DNA from: Timema cristinae
Taxonomy: Eukaryota > Arthropoda > Insecta > Phasmatodea > Timematidae
Reading direction: 5' to 3'
Length of the DNA stretch: 64,000 nt
Assembly (NCBI GenBank): GCA_039000515.1
Contig: JBCFYV010001001.1
Span: forward strand, 6,749,033 to 6,813,032
Position 1 is the first letter of the stretch. Each line of letters begins with the position of its first letter. A model generated the notes under the pieces. That model was not told where the DNA came from. It ran no database searches and saw only the letters and a program-made list of their open reading frames with translations. Shown here piece after piece: positions 10,985-23,600 of the stretch. The position numbers and the translations under genes were made by a program.

Positions 10985-11720
10985 CATATTAGGAACATTG
11001 CTAGAATAAGATAGCAGCTATTTTGTAATTGATGAGGTGAGGTTATGTTTGATGGTAAGAAGATGATGGATATTTGATATAATCTATTGAAGGGAGGTAA
11101 TGTTTGATGTTAAGAAGATGATGACTATTTGATATAATCAATTTAAGGGAAGCTATGTTTGGTGGTAAGAAGATGATGACTATTTGATATAACCTATTGA
11201 AGGGAGGTTATGTTTGGTGGTAAGAAGATGGTGGTTATTTTATATTATGTTGAGAAATTAGGTTATACTGTAGGATAGAAGATGCAGCTATTTCATAATA
11301 GGTTAAATTGAGACTATGTTTGGTGGTAAAAAGATGATGGCCATTTGATATAATCTATTGAAGGGTGGTTATGTTTGGGGGTAGAAGATGGTGAATATTT
11401 TATAATAAGTTGAAGTTAGATTAAATTTGTTGTTAATAAGATAGTGGCTATTTTGTATTCTGTTGAAATTAGGTTATATTTGTCGTCAAGAAGATGGGCT
11501 CATTTATATTCTGTTGAAGTGAGGCTATGCTTGTCTTGAAGAAGATGGTAGCTATTTATAATAGGTTAAAATGTGGCTATGTTTGGTGGTAAAAAGATGA
11601 TGGCCATTTGTTTATAATTATTGAAGGGAGGTTATGTTTGGTGGTAGATTTTGGTGGTTATTTAATAATAGGTTGAAGTTAGGTTATGTTAGTAGCTAAG
11701 AAGATGGTTTGCTCATAGCA
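10985..11720 (+). repeat. Diverged minisatellite, about 55-bp unit
   Basis: Around 12 tandem copies of a unit that begins 'AGGTTATGTTTGGTGGTAAG' and continues with AAGATGATG, TATTTGATATAA and TATTGAAGGG. Copies vary by substitutions and small indels, so the array is old. No ORF. Confidence 0.85.
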
Positions 11721-13590
11721 GCTGATCACTTGTGACATGAGATATTCGGCTATTTTGTTTAGTACTTAGGGGTTTGATCATATTGTTGAAGGCTTTCATT
11801 CCAGAACCATTATACCAGAACAATAAAAAATATACTGAGAAACAATAAATCAATAACATTATTTAGTGGTATTGTTCATGTTAAGTATTGTTAAGAGATT
11901 TATTTTATACCTTTAGATCAGACTCCAATACTTTGATTAGATTTAATACAAGTACTTAAAATAATTAAACCAATACAAAATAAAATGATTCAGGCTTAAA
12001 CTGAAACTCATTAGTTCAGAGCATCGATTAAATCTTTGGTCTTTAATTTAGCTCTAGGCCAGGAATTTTAGACCATTAGTTTTAATATTTTAAGGTTGTA
12101 AATTACATTATATCCTATTTTAATTGATATTATGATTCCGGTTGGAACTAAAAGTCATGCATTTGGTTAAGTTATTGGGCTTAGTGGTAAGTTCAATCCC
12201 AAGTTAGGCAAATTGGAGCATTATTATTTTTAAGATTATATTCTCAATGGTCAAATAAAATGAATTATGATACAATTGAAGGCTTAGAAAAAATGAAAAA
12301 TATATGTTCTCTTAATGATTACAAAATGTATATACAGTACATACATTTATAATTTAATGCAATTTTCCTTAAATGTGTGTCAAAATCAAAATAAGACGGC
12401 GACATTTTTAAGATTGAGTTTTGCGAGTGCCTAAAGCAAGAAGATAAGTAATTATTAATGTTTTAATTATCTTTGTGGGAGGAAAATATGGTACAAATCA
12501 CAATTTAATATCTATTCAGAATATATTTAGTAAAAAACTATATTCTATTCTAATATGAAGGTATTAAAATCCTGGCTTGGAAAAAAAGATTCTTTTTTGG
12601 GTATCATGTTATAGCTTTATCAAGTCCTCGCTCCTAAAATTTTGCCTTTGCAACACAAACACCATCAGTGCTCTATATTATATATTTACTAATGAGTTTT
12701 AAGATTTTATTAGAACAATATGACCCCTGATGCGCTGCTGATTAAAAAATAAATTTGCACAAATCTTGCTTGAAAATCAGTGGTTTTTAGGTGTATTAAC
12801 GCAAACCTTCTCAGACATGTGGACTTAACATGCACTTATGCTATCATTTCATCAAAATATTACATTAAAAAAAATTACGTCAATAAATAGGAAAATGCAT
12901 TTTCTGTGTTGTTAAATTTTTTGAAGCGTTTACGTTTATAATATAAGAAATTGTATTTGAGAATTTTATCTCTATATTAGCAATAAATAAAAAAAAGAAT
13001 TACTTCACTGTAAAATAAAATATACTTAGCTATTATTGTATATTTTATAACATATTAATTGTAAAGCAAGTATAATGGGCATGGGTAATGTACATGTAAA
13101 TATAAAAAACCTAGAAACAAAACTTAATACATTCCTGAAAAGATAAAAAGCGAAAAATAGCAAAATATAAAGGTTTAGAAAATAATTTTGAATTTAGATT
13201 TATAAAAATGAACTCCCAAGTGAAATAAGTAAAATTAACACTTTTTATTAGTTAGTAGTTCATAACGAGTTCAAATTTAATAGTATAAGGATAATAAAGA
13301 AACGTTTAACCAAACTTGTTCAAATAATTACTTAATCACGTGTGCAAGGAAACCTAAATTGGTGCTAAACGATTCTATGGTTTGTTTAGTAATCACGGTG
13401 ATTTTTTTATATACACATATCTACAAATAAGAGGACTTGTGATATTTCTATGAATATACATATTTTTTGAACAATTTTGTGAATACATGTTTAGTTCACC
13501 AGTCACATGGTTCTTGGGAAAAAAAAATTCACACAAATTAAAAGCTCCCATAATCCCCGGAGCAAGAAAGCCTGTAACGACGATCATGCC
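11721..13590. other. A+T-rich intergenic DNA, no gene seen
   Basis: Long A+T-rich stretch without recognisable coding or repeat structure, save for a weak SINE-like trace near 12160-12220 (GTGGTAAGTTCAATCCCAAG). Confidence 0.6.
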
Positions 13591-13599
13591 TTGACTAAA

Positions 13600-13835
13600 A
13601 TATTTCTAGCATGTGTGCTACTCACCTTGATTATGGTAGAATCCAGAACATTTCCCCCACAGGACCGTGTCACGAAAGTCGGTGCGAAACAAACATGGAC
13701 GACACCTGGATGGACCGCGCTGCCGTCTAGCGGGGGGAAAACTCTCCACGATATTTTTTTTAAGAGAATCAATACCGAATGACGTCATCACTGCAGAGCG
13801 AAAGTGGGAGGTACCCGGGGAGAAGGGTGGGTAGT
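13600..13835. promoter_or_regulatory. GC-rich patch with perfect CRE
   Basis: GC-rich compared with flanks, with GCTGCCGTCTAGCGGGGGG near 13720 and a perfect TGACGTCA at 13780-13787. An open frame of 91 codons crosses it but shows no family signal. Candidate regulatory or non-coding transcribed element. Confidence 0.3.
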
Positions 13836-14189
13836 AAAGTTCTCTCTGAAATATAATATTTGGTGGTACATATGTAGATATGTTACATTAGATTACAGTT
13901 TAATAATAGAAAGATTTATGGCCCATTCGAGTGGCCCAGTGTGTACGGAGAGCTACTTCTAAGTAAAGGAGAAACAGAAATTTGATTCCAGATGAAGTAT
14001 AAATAACTTCCCATCGGGTCATCCTGATTTCATAAAAGCCAGTTTTGAAAGATTGGTTTGAATATTTTTTCTAATTTAATTCTCTGCATTAACGTAGCAT
14101 AGGAGGAAATGTGAGTTAGAGTCCAGTATTTTTTGCATTTTTTTAAATCCATAAATACAATGTTTTGGACAAATTTATTTGTTAGATAC

Positions 14190-14644
14190 TAGGGGTGTGC
14201 GAAGCTTTAAACTTCAACTTGGCTTTTAGACAAATATCAGCTTCGTCTTCACGCCAAAAAAAAATCTGGCTTTGACAGTTAAGAGGCCTTGCCAATAAAT
14301 ATTTTCACAGCTTAGTTACTCAATATTTATGGTCAATTATTGCCATTACGACCTGTTATATACATTACAATAGAATAAAATGGAAAACATTTGAAGTAAT
14401 CCAATTGTAAGGTGTGACAGTAACTTGATTTATCAGAATAAAACTAAATATTGAAAACAATTGTGCAATAAAAAAGGTTTAAAATACTTTTAGTGAATAC
14501 AATTGTATTAATAAATACTATATAGTATTTTTAAGCATAAAAATACTAAAAAAAACATTAGTACTTCAATCCGGTTTCAATAAAGTCTTGTATATTCGAT
14601 TCGAGTTCACTTCGAATTTAAATTGTGGACTTCACACATTCCTA
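14190..14644. mobile_element. hAT-like MITE with 8-bp flanking duplication
   Basis: Ends are TAGGGGTGTGCGAAG and, inverted, TAGGAATGTGTGAAG, typical of hAT termini. The flanks ttagatac (14182-14189) and gtagataa (14645-14652) match at six of eight positions, as expected for an aged 8-bp hAT target duplication. The interior is A+T-rich and has no ORF. Confidence 0.75.
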
Positions 14645-14984
14645 GTAGATAATTTCAATTTGATTTTCTACACATTGCCATTGCAACAGTTTTTGAATAT
14701 TTGTCATGACTATTTTTAATTTGATTATAAACTTTATAAATGAAATAAAAAGCTCTCATCAAATATAGAAATAATTATTACAAATATTCGAGAAACGTTG
14801 AGATTACTCTCTGTAGAAAATTATATATGAAACTACTGAAGACATATTTTATTTGTTTTCACTTAAAGAGTTTAATACAAATCATACCTTCCTCATCCTA
14901 ATCCAGTAACCTAATTAAAAGTGCATAAAGCCCAAGTCAGGTGAAAAAACATAATAAATTAGTTAATGGCTCTGGTATTTTTTT

Positions 14985-15185
14985 AAGGGTTAGGGATAAA
15001 GACGGAGGGAACAAACCCGCTTGAGCGTGGAGAGAGTAAGTAAAAATTAAGTGATAAATCCCATTTAGGAAATACCACCCTCAGTATACCCAATCATGAT
15101 TCAAACCCTAAACTACCGTAATCAACAACAATCCCTGTCTATTGAGAGAATGACGCGTTAGATCACTCGACTGGCTGAAGCGAAG
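14985..15185 (-). mobile_element. tRNA-derived SINE, minus strand, diverged
   Basis: Minus-strand copy with the body 'ACTGAGGGTGGTATTTCC' and box-B-like GGTTTGAATCATGATTGG. A separate degraded plus-strand SINE 3' half lies just to the left (14880-14950, 'CCTTCCTCATCCTAATCC'). Confidence 0.65.
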
Positions 15186-15189
15186 TGTT

Positions 15190-16000
15190 TATTATTAAAT
15201 GTATACGATGAATTTACTGGTTAATTCAAAAAGTAAAGCAATAAATAAAGGTTAGCATTTTCGAAGGTTCCCTGAATAGAAAAAATATCGATCGCTCTAG
15301 AGTGTTTTTTGCTTGCGTGTTAACGATCACGATCTCCACGTCATCTATTTACGTCACACATAGAACAGTAAACCAATTTTTTTTACCTTATTTTAGATTG
15401 TATAGATTCTATAAATTCTTGTTACGAAAACAAAATAACAATTCTGCCAATTTTTCTGAAATATCCATCCAAATAACATACATTTAAGAAGGGAATGTAA
15501 GGGACGCTAGAAAAGGGAAGTGTTCTAGCAGTTTTTATATAATACGTGTTTAGTTATAAGAAATCAAATATTGCTTCAGTACCTACAACCATATAAATCA
15601 ATTTTCTTCACATGGTGATAACAACAGTTCCTGTATATCCGTCAAGGGTGTCCTGGAATTTATTGACAACTTATGTTCTTCATATAAAAAGTTTTTCAGC
15701 GAATTTCGTTATAATCATGAGAGGTAGTCAACAACTGTTGATATCATCACGTGAATAACATTAAACTCTATGTTTTTACTGAAATAATATTTGATCAACT
15801 AAAAAAAATCGAACTTCTCACGTTCCCTATATCCTCAGCTTAATGGTTTGCGAGGATACGTGTCACAAAGTCCTCCTGGTTTAAAATATTTCTGCATGTT
15901 AATTTAAAAACCGTGTTGATTAGAAAGGTTCGCTTGTAATTCCTCCCTTTGGAGGGGACATGTTAAACATTTCGGCGTTTATTCCAAACACATTTTGATA
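15190..16000. other. A+T-rich intergenic DNA, no gene seen
   Basis: No coding signal or repeat recognised; short open frames only. Confidence 0.6.
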
Positions 16001-16004
16001 CAAC

Positions 16005-16260
16005 CATTCGGTGGTCGAATATAAACGATCAATTCCGCAATTAGACTATACTTCTGACTGTGGAGGCTTTGGGGTTTGAATCCAAGTTAGATGTACCAAA
16101 GGTGTTTTTCCTGTATGCTTTCACTCTCTCTCTCTCTCTTTCTCCACAAAAATGTGAATATACTTCCTCTAAATTCAACCTTCCTTATCCCTAATACATT
16201 AACATATTTAGAATATATAAATATAACCAAAACGGGTGGTAAGACGTGGTGCTAAATAGG
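16005..16260 (+). mobile_element. tRNA-derived SINE with CT-repeat
   Basis: Diverged head, box-B-like GGGGTTTGAATCCAAGTT, body with an expanded (CT)n at about 16126-16140, and the tail GGTGGTAAGACGTGGTGCTA. Confidence 0.75.
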
Positions 16261-16442
16261 TAATATATATACATACAGGTGTCCTCTACTACAATCTGGC
16301 AAAATTAACTTACGCTCTCTATAGTCCAAAATAAGAATAAAATGTTCGTAAGAATATAGGTTATAATACGCTTCCTTTTCGAAGTAAAGCATCTCAAAAT
16401 TTTTACAGACTTACAAAAATTATAATTTGAAATGAGAAATAT

Positions 16443-16735
16443 AAATCATTATAATATTATTATTATTAGCATCGCGTCTTACTACCCATTCGGGTTATAC
16501 GCACTTACGCTAATGTGTAATGGTAGGGTGATTGTGAGATGAAATGGAAAGGACCTACAGTTTAACGTGGAATTCGAACCACGGTGGAGGCCTGGCATTC
16601 CCCACGTTCACAAGATGTCTTGTCAGAGGTGAAGGAAGGGTTTGGTAATCAGATAAATCTGTGCCGGGACCGAGGATTGAACCCCGGCCGCCAGCACAGA
16701 AGTCTGACACCTTACCCCTAGACCACCAGGTCACC
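16443..16735 (-). mobile_element. SINE-B, full length, minus strand
   Basis: Read on the minus strand it starts GGTGACCTGGTGGTCTAGGG (box A), has box B GGGGTTCAATCCTCGGTCCC, and ends with the common tail GGGTAGTAAGACGCGATGCT plus (AAT)n. A perfect 11-bp target duplication atgagaaatat lies at 16432-16442 and 16736-16746. Nearly identical to 48951-49229. Confidence 0.9.
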
Positions 16736-16745
16736 ATGAGAAATA

Positions 16746-17155
16746 TTAAAATCAATTACTAAGTGGAGGGGGCAACAATGTTGGTATTAATAACATGAAA
16801 GCAAATGACACTTACAAAGTTATTTAAACTGTTATAAAAAACCCAGTGTAGTAGAGACTGATACAGTTGAAATTTGGGACATTTTGTATATATGTATAAG
16901 AAATTCATTCATATAAAATCTCTGGGATCGAATAATTTGTTAATACAGTTAACAAATGGGGTTTTATATATATATTATTTTTTAATGTGTGTTTAACGTG
17001 CACTTACTAAACATGTATATATAAATTTGGTTATTCTACGATGGCGAGTATACAATTACATGGAACAAATGACTAGTACCACTAACACAACCTCAGTACC
17101 AAGATATTTAATAAATATAAATCAATTAACATTTAAAACGGTTTCGTTTTCCGTA
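16746..17155. other. A+T-rich intergenic DNA, no gene seen
   Basis: Contains a 'GTGTTTAACGTGCACTTACT' trace like the repeat at 32875; otherwise nothing recognised. Confidence 0.5.
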
Positions 17156-17350
17156 GAAAGCTCCTTATCTGACAACTAGAAAATAATACTAGCTTTGTTT
17201 TCACGTAATAAATAATATGTTAAGTCATGTAATCCATAGCTGTCAATTTATACGTATATTATTAACCTTTAAAACAACCTCAATAAAATTGTAAAATGTT
17301 ATCAATGTTAACAAAAAAAATATTTTCTAAAAAGTTTTCCTATAAAACTG
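17155..17350 (+). repeat. Repeat family E copy
   Basis: Landmarks 'ATCTGACAACTAGAAAA', 'TTTTCACGTAATAAATAA', 'AAGTCATGTAATCCATAGCT' and 'TGTTATCAATGTTAACA'. Confidence 0.6.
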
Positions 17351-17624
17351 GGTTGCACACGCCATACATAATTATACCCTGATTTTGGTAGGAAGGCAGT
17401 TCTGAAAGGCCTCATTTTGTAACCGAATTCTACTGTATAGCAATATTTTTATATGATAAAAAGTCTTCTATAATTATTTCTTCATACCGATCTAAAAAAT
17501 ATTTAAAAAAAGTAGTAATATGGTATGAAATATGGCCTCCAAAGAAAGCTTTTGACTTAAATCCAGGTATACATTGCAACTCAAGCATAGAAACTTGTGC
17601 ATTAAAATGTGTTGAAAGTTTACG

Positions 17625-20600
17625 TATTAGACTGATATTGCAACTCTAGCGCCGGAATAACTTGATACTAGATACATACATGTCTACATTGCGGAAACAT
17701 AAGAAGAACCTGGCAATAGACTGTTTGCAACTCTAGGCCGTGAATAAACTTGATACTAGATGACATACTGTCTACATTGCGGGAAACATAATGAGAACCT
17801 CGGGCGATAAGACTGTTTTGCAACTCTAGCGCCGTGAGATAACTCTATACTAGATGACATACATGTCTACATTGCGGGAAACATAATGAAGAACTCGGGT
17901 GATATTAACTTATGAACTCTAGCGCCGTGAATAAATCTGATACTAGTGACATACATTTACATTGCAGAAACATAATGAAGAACTGGGATATTAGACTGAT
18001 TGCAACTCCTAGCGCCGTGAGATAGACTCTGATACTAGATGACATACATTCTACATTGCGGAAACATAATAAGAACCTCGGGCGATATACTATTGCAACT
18101 TCTAGCGCCGTGAGATAATTGATACTAATGACATACATTCACATTGCGGAAAAAAGAAGAACCTGGGATAACTGTATGCAACCTGGCCGTGAGAACTCTG
18201 ATAAGATACATACATGTCACATTGCGGAAACAATGAAGAACCTCGGATAGCTTTCAACTCTGCGCGTGAATAGACTCGATAAATGACATACATATCACAT
18301 TGCGGAAACATAATAAACTCGGATAGACTATTAACTTCTAGCGCCTGAATAACTCTGATACTAGATGACTACATTCTACATTGGGAAACAAAGAAGACTC
18401 GGATATGTTTGCAACTCACGCCGTGAGATAACTAAACTAATACATACATGTCTAATGCGAACATATGAGAACCTCGGATATTGACTTTGCAACTCTAGCG
18501 CCGTGAATAACTATATACTAGATGACATACATTCTACATGCGAAACATAATGAGAACCGGATATAACGTTGCACTCTAGCGCGTGAGATAAACATACTAG
18601 AACTACATGTCTACATTGGGAAACATATGAGAACCTCGGGATATTATGTTGCAACTCTACGCGTGAGATAACTGATACTAGATACATACATTCTACATTG
18701 CGGAAAATAATGAGAACCTGAATACTTATGCACTCAGCGCGGAATAATTGTACTAATACTAATGTTACATTGCGAAACTAATAGAACCTGGAATTAGTGT
18801 ATTGCATCTAGCGCGTGAGATAGACCTGATACTGATGAATCATTACATGCAAACATAATGAACCTCGCGTAACTATGCACTCTGCCCGAGATAGACTCTG
18901 AACTAATGACTACATCTACATTCGGAAATAAAGACTCGGCGATAGACGTTGCAACTCTAGCGCCGTGAGATAACTTATACTAATACCTCATTTACATTGC
19001 GGAAACTAATGAAAACCTCGCATAGCATATTCAACTCTAGCGCGTAGATAATCTGAACTAATGACATACAACTACATGCGAAACATAATGAAGAACTGGA
19101 ATAGCTTATGCAACTCTAGCGCGTAGATACTGATATAGATACTACATGTCACATTGCGAACATAATGAAGAACCTCGGGCATATTAGCGTATTGCAACTC
19201 TAGCCCGTGAATAGACTCTGATACTAGATGAATAATGTTACATTGCGGAACATAATGAAGAACCCGGATATATTAAGCACTTTAGCGCCGGAGATAGACT
19301 CGATACTAATGACATACATATCTACATGCGGAACATAATGAAGAACCTGGGGATAGACTGTATTGCAACTCTAGCGCGTGAGATAACTTGATACTAAGAC
19401 ATAATCTACATGCGGAAACATATGAAGAACCTGGTGAATAGACTTATGCAACTCTAGCGCGTGAGATAGACCTGAACTAGATACTACTATCACATTGCGA
19501 AACATAATAAAAACCCGGCGATATGATATCACTCTAGCGCGTAATGACATGAACTGATGACATACATGTCTACATTCGAAAAAATAGAACCTCGGGATAT
19601 TAGACGTATTGCAACTCTTAGCGCGTGAGATAAACTATGAACTAGAACATACATGTCTACATTGCAGAACATAATGAAGAACCTCGGGGTATTAGACTTT
19701 GCAACTCTAGCGCCGAATAACGATACTAATGACATACATCTACATTGCGGGAAACATAATGAAGAACTCGGCGATAAGCGTTCAATCTTAGCGCGTAATA
19801 ACTTAGAAATCATGTCACATGCGGGAAAATAAGAACCTGTGATTCTTATTCTTAGCTGAGATAACTGAACTATACTATTTACATGCGGAAATAATGAGAA
19901 CCTGCAATAGGTGATCAACTCTAGCCCGTAATAACTGACAGACACATGTACATGCGAAACATAATGAAAACTGCATTAGCGTATGCAACTCTTAGCGCGT
20001 GATAATTGTACTAGATGAATACAGTCTCATGCGGAAATAATGAAGCCTCGGTAATTATTATCTGTATTGACAAGAACTTCTCATAAATAAAGACTCGCTA
20101 TAGTTTGAACTTACCAATAACGATATAGAAACACTACATTGCGGAAACAATAAGAACCGTTATATACTGTACATCTACTAGAAACTATCTAGAATACTCA
20201 CTTCAGAAAAAAACCCGGCTTACTAAATCTGGCGATACTGTCTAGAAAGCTGTATTGCAACTCCTAGCGCCGTGAGATAGACTCTGATACTAGATGACAT
20301 ACATATTACATTGCGGAAACATAATAAAGAACCTCGGGCGATATTAGACTATATAGCAACTTCTAGGCCGTGAGATAGACTCTGATACTAGATGACATAC
20401 ATGTCTACATTGCGGGAAACATAATGAAGAACTGGGCATTATTAACTGTTTTGCAACTCCTAGCGCCGTGAGATAAACTATGATACTAGATGACATACTG
20501 TCTACATTGCGGGAAACATAATGAAGAACCTCGGGCGATATTAGACTGTTTTGCAACTCTTAGCGCCGTGAGATAAACTATGATACTAGATGACATACAT

Positions 20601-23600
20601 GTCTACATTGCGGGAAACATAATGAAGAACCTCGGGTATATTACACTGTATTGCAACTCCTAGCGCCGTGAGATAAAATCTGATACTAGATGACATACAT
20701 GTCTACATTGCAGGAAACATAATGAAAACCTCGGGTGATATTAGACTATATAGCAACTTCTAGCGCCGTGAGATAGACTCTGATACTAGATGACATACAT
20801 TCTACATTGCGGGAAACATAATAAAGAACCTCGGGCGATATTAGACTATATAGCAACTTCTAGCGCCGTGAGATAGATTGATACTAGATGACATACATGT
20901 CTACATTGCGGGAAACATAATGAAGAACCTCGGGTGATATTAGACTGTATTGCAACTCTTAGCGCCGTGAGATAAACTATGATACTAGATGACATACATG
21001 TCTACATTGCGGAAACATAATGAAGAACCTCGGCGATATTAGCTGTTATTGCAACTCTTAGCGCCGTGAGATAAACTATGATACTAGATGACATACATGT
21101 CTACATTGCGGGAAACATAATGAAGAACCTCGGGTGATATTACACTGTATTGCAACTCCTAGCGCAGTGAGATAAACTGATACTAGATGACATACATGTC
21201 TACATTGCGGAAAATAATGAAGAACCTCGGCAATATTAGGCTGTATTGCAACTCCTAGCGCCGTGAGATAGACTCTGATACTAGATGACATACATTCTAC
21301 ATTGCGGGAAACATAATGAAGAACCTCGGGCGATATTGACTGTATTGCAACTCTTTGCGCCGTGAGATAGACTCTGATACTAGATGACATACATGTCTAC
21401 ATTGCGGGAAACATAATGAAGAACCTCGGGATATTAGACTGTTTTGCAACTCTTAGCGCCGTGAGATAAACTATGATACTAGATGACATACATGTCTACA
21501 TTGCGGGAAACATAATGAAGAACCTCGGGCGATATAACTGTATTGCAACTCTTAGCGCCGTGAGATAACTCTGATACTAGATGACATACATGTCTACATT
21601 GCGGAAACATAATGAAGAACCTCGGGTGATATTAGACTGTATTGCAACTCTAGCGCCGTGAGATAAATTGATACTAGATGACATACATGTCTACATTGCA
21701 GGAAACATAATGAAGAACCTCGGGCAATATAAGGCTGTATTGCAACTCCTAGCGCCGTGAGATAGACTATGATACTAGATGACATACATGTCTACATTGC
21801 GGGAAACATAATGAAGAACCTCGGGCGATATTAGACTGTTTTGCAACTCTTAGCGCCGTGAGATAAACTATGATACTAGATGACATACATGTCTACATTG
21901 CGGGAAACATAATGAAGAACCTCGGGCGATATTAGACTGTTATTGCAACTCCTAGCGCCGTGAGATAAATATGATACTAGATGACATACATGTCTACATT
22001 GCGGGAAACATAATGAAGAACCTCGGGTGATATTAACTGTATTGCAACTCCTAGCGCCGTGAGATAGACTCTGATACTAGATGACATACATTCTACATTG
22101 CGGAAACATAATGAAGAACCTCGGGCGATATAGACTTATAGCAACTTCTAGCGCCGTGAGATAGACTCTGATACTAATGACATACATATCTACATTGCGG
22201 GAAACATAATAAAGAACCTCGGGCGATATTAGACTTATAGCAACTTCTAGCGCCGTGAGATAGACTATGATACTAGATGACATACATGTCTACATTGCAG
22301 GGAAACATAAAGAAGAACCTCGGGCATATTAGCTGTATTGCAACTCCTAGCACCGTGAGATAGACTATGATACTAGATGACATACATGTCTACATTGCGG
22401 GAAACATAATGAAGAACCTCGGGTGATATTAGACTGTATTGCAACTCTTAGCGCCGTGAGATAAACTATGATACTAGATGACATACATGTCTACATTGCA
22501 GGAAACATAATGAAGAACCCGGGCGATATTAGACTGTTTTGCAACTCTTAGCGCCGTGAGATAAACTATGATACTAGATGACATACATGTCTACATTGCG
22601 GGAAACATAATGAAGAACCTCGGGCGATATTAGACTGTTTTGCAACTCTTAGCGCCGTGAGATAAACTATGATACTAGATGACATACATGTCTACATTGC
22701 GGGAAACATAATGAAGAACCTCGGGTGATATTACACTGTATTGAAACTCCTAGCGCAGTGAGATAAAATCTGATACTAGATGACATACATGTCTACATTG
22801 CGGAAACATAATGAAGAACCTCGGGCAATATTAGGCTGTATTGCAACTCCTAGCGCCGTGAGATAGACTCTGATACTAGATGACATACATATATACATTG
22901 CGGGAAACATAATGAAGAACCTCGGGTGATATTAGACTATATAGCAACTTCTAGCGCCGTGAGATAGACTCTGATACTAGATGACATACATGTCTACATT
23001 GCAGGAAACATAATGAAGAACCTCGGGCAATATTAGACTATATAGCAACTTCTAGCGCCATGAGATAGACTATGATACTAGATGACATACATGTCTACAT
23101 TGCGGGAAACATAATGAAGAACCTCGGGTGATATTACACTGTATTGCAACTCCTAGCGCAGTGAGATAATATCTGATACTAGATGACATACATGTCTACA
23201 TTGCGGGAAACATAATGAAGAACCTCGGGTGATATTAGACTATATAGCAACTTCTAGCGCCGTGAGATAGACTCTGATACTAGATGACATACATGTCTAC
23301 ATTGCAGGAAACATAATGAAGAACCTCGGGCAATATTAGGCTGTATTGCAACTCATAGCGCCGTGAGATAGACTCTGATACTAGATGACATACATGTCTA
23401 CATTCGGGAAACATAATGAAGAACCTCGGGTGATATTAGACTATATAGCAACTTCTAGCGCCGTGAGATAGACTCTTATACTAGATGACATACATATCTA
23501 CATTGCGGGAAACATAATGAAGAACCTCGGGCGATAGACTGTATTGCAACTCCTAGCGCCGTGAGATAGACTCTGATACTAGATGACATACATGTCTACA

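Noticed and set aside
13507..13782. 91-codon plus-strand frame
   Set aside because: Half is A+T-rich low-complexity and half a GC patch; no domain, and an opposite frame of similar length is also open.
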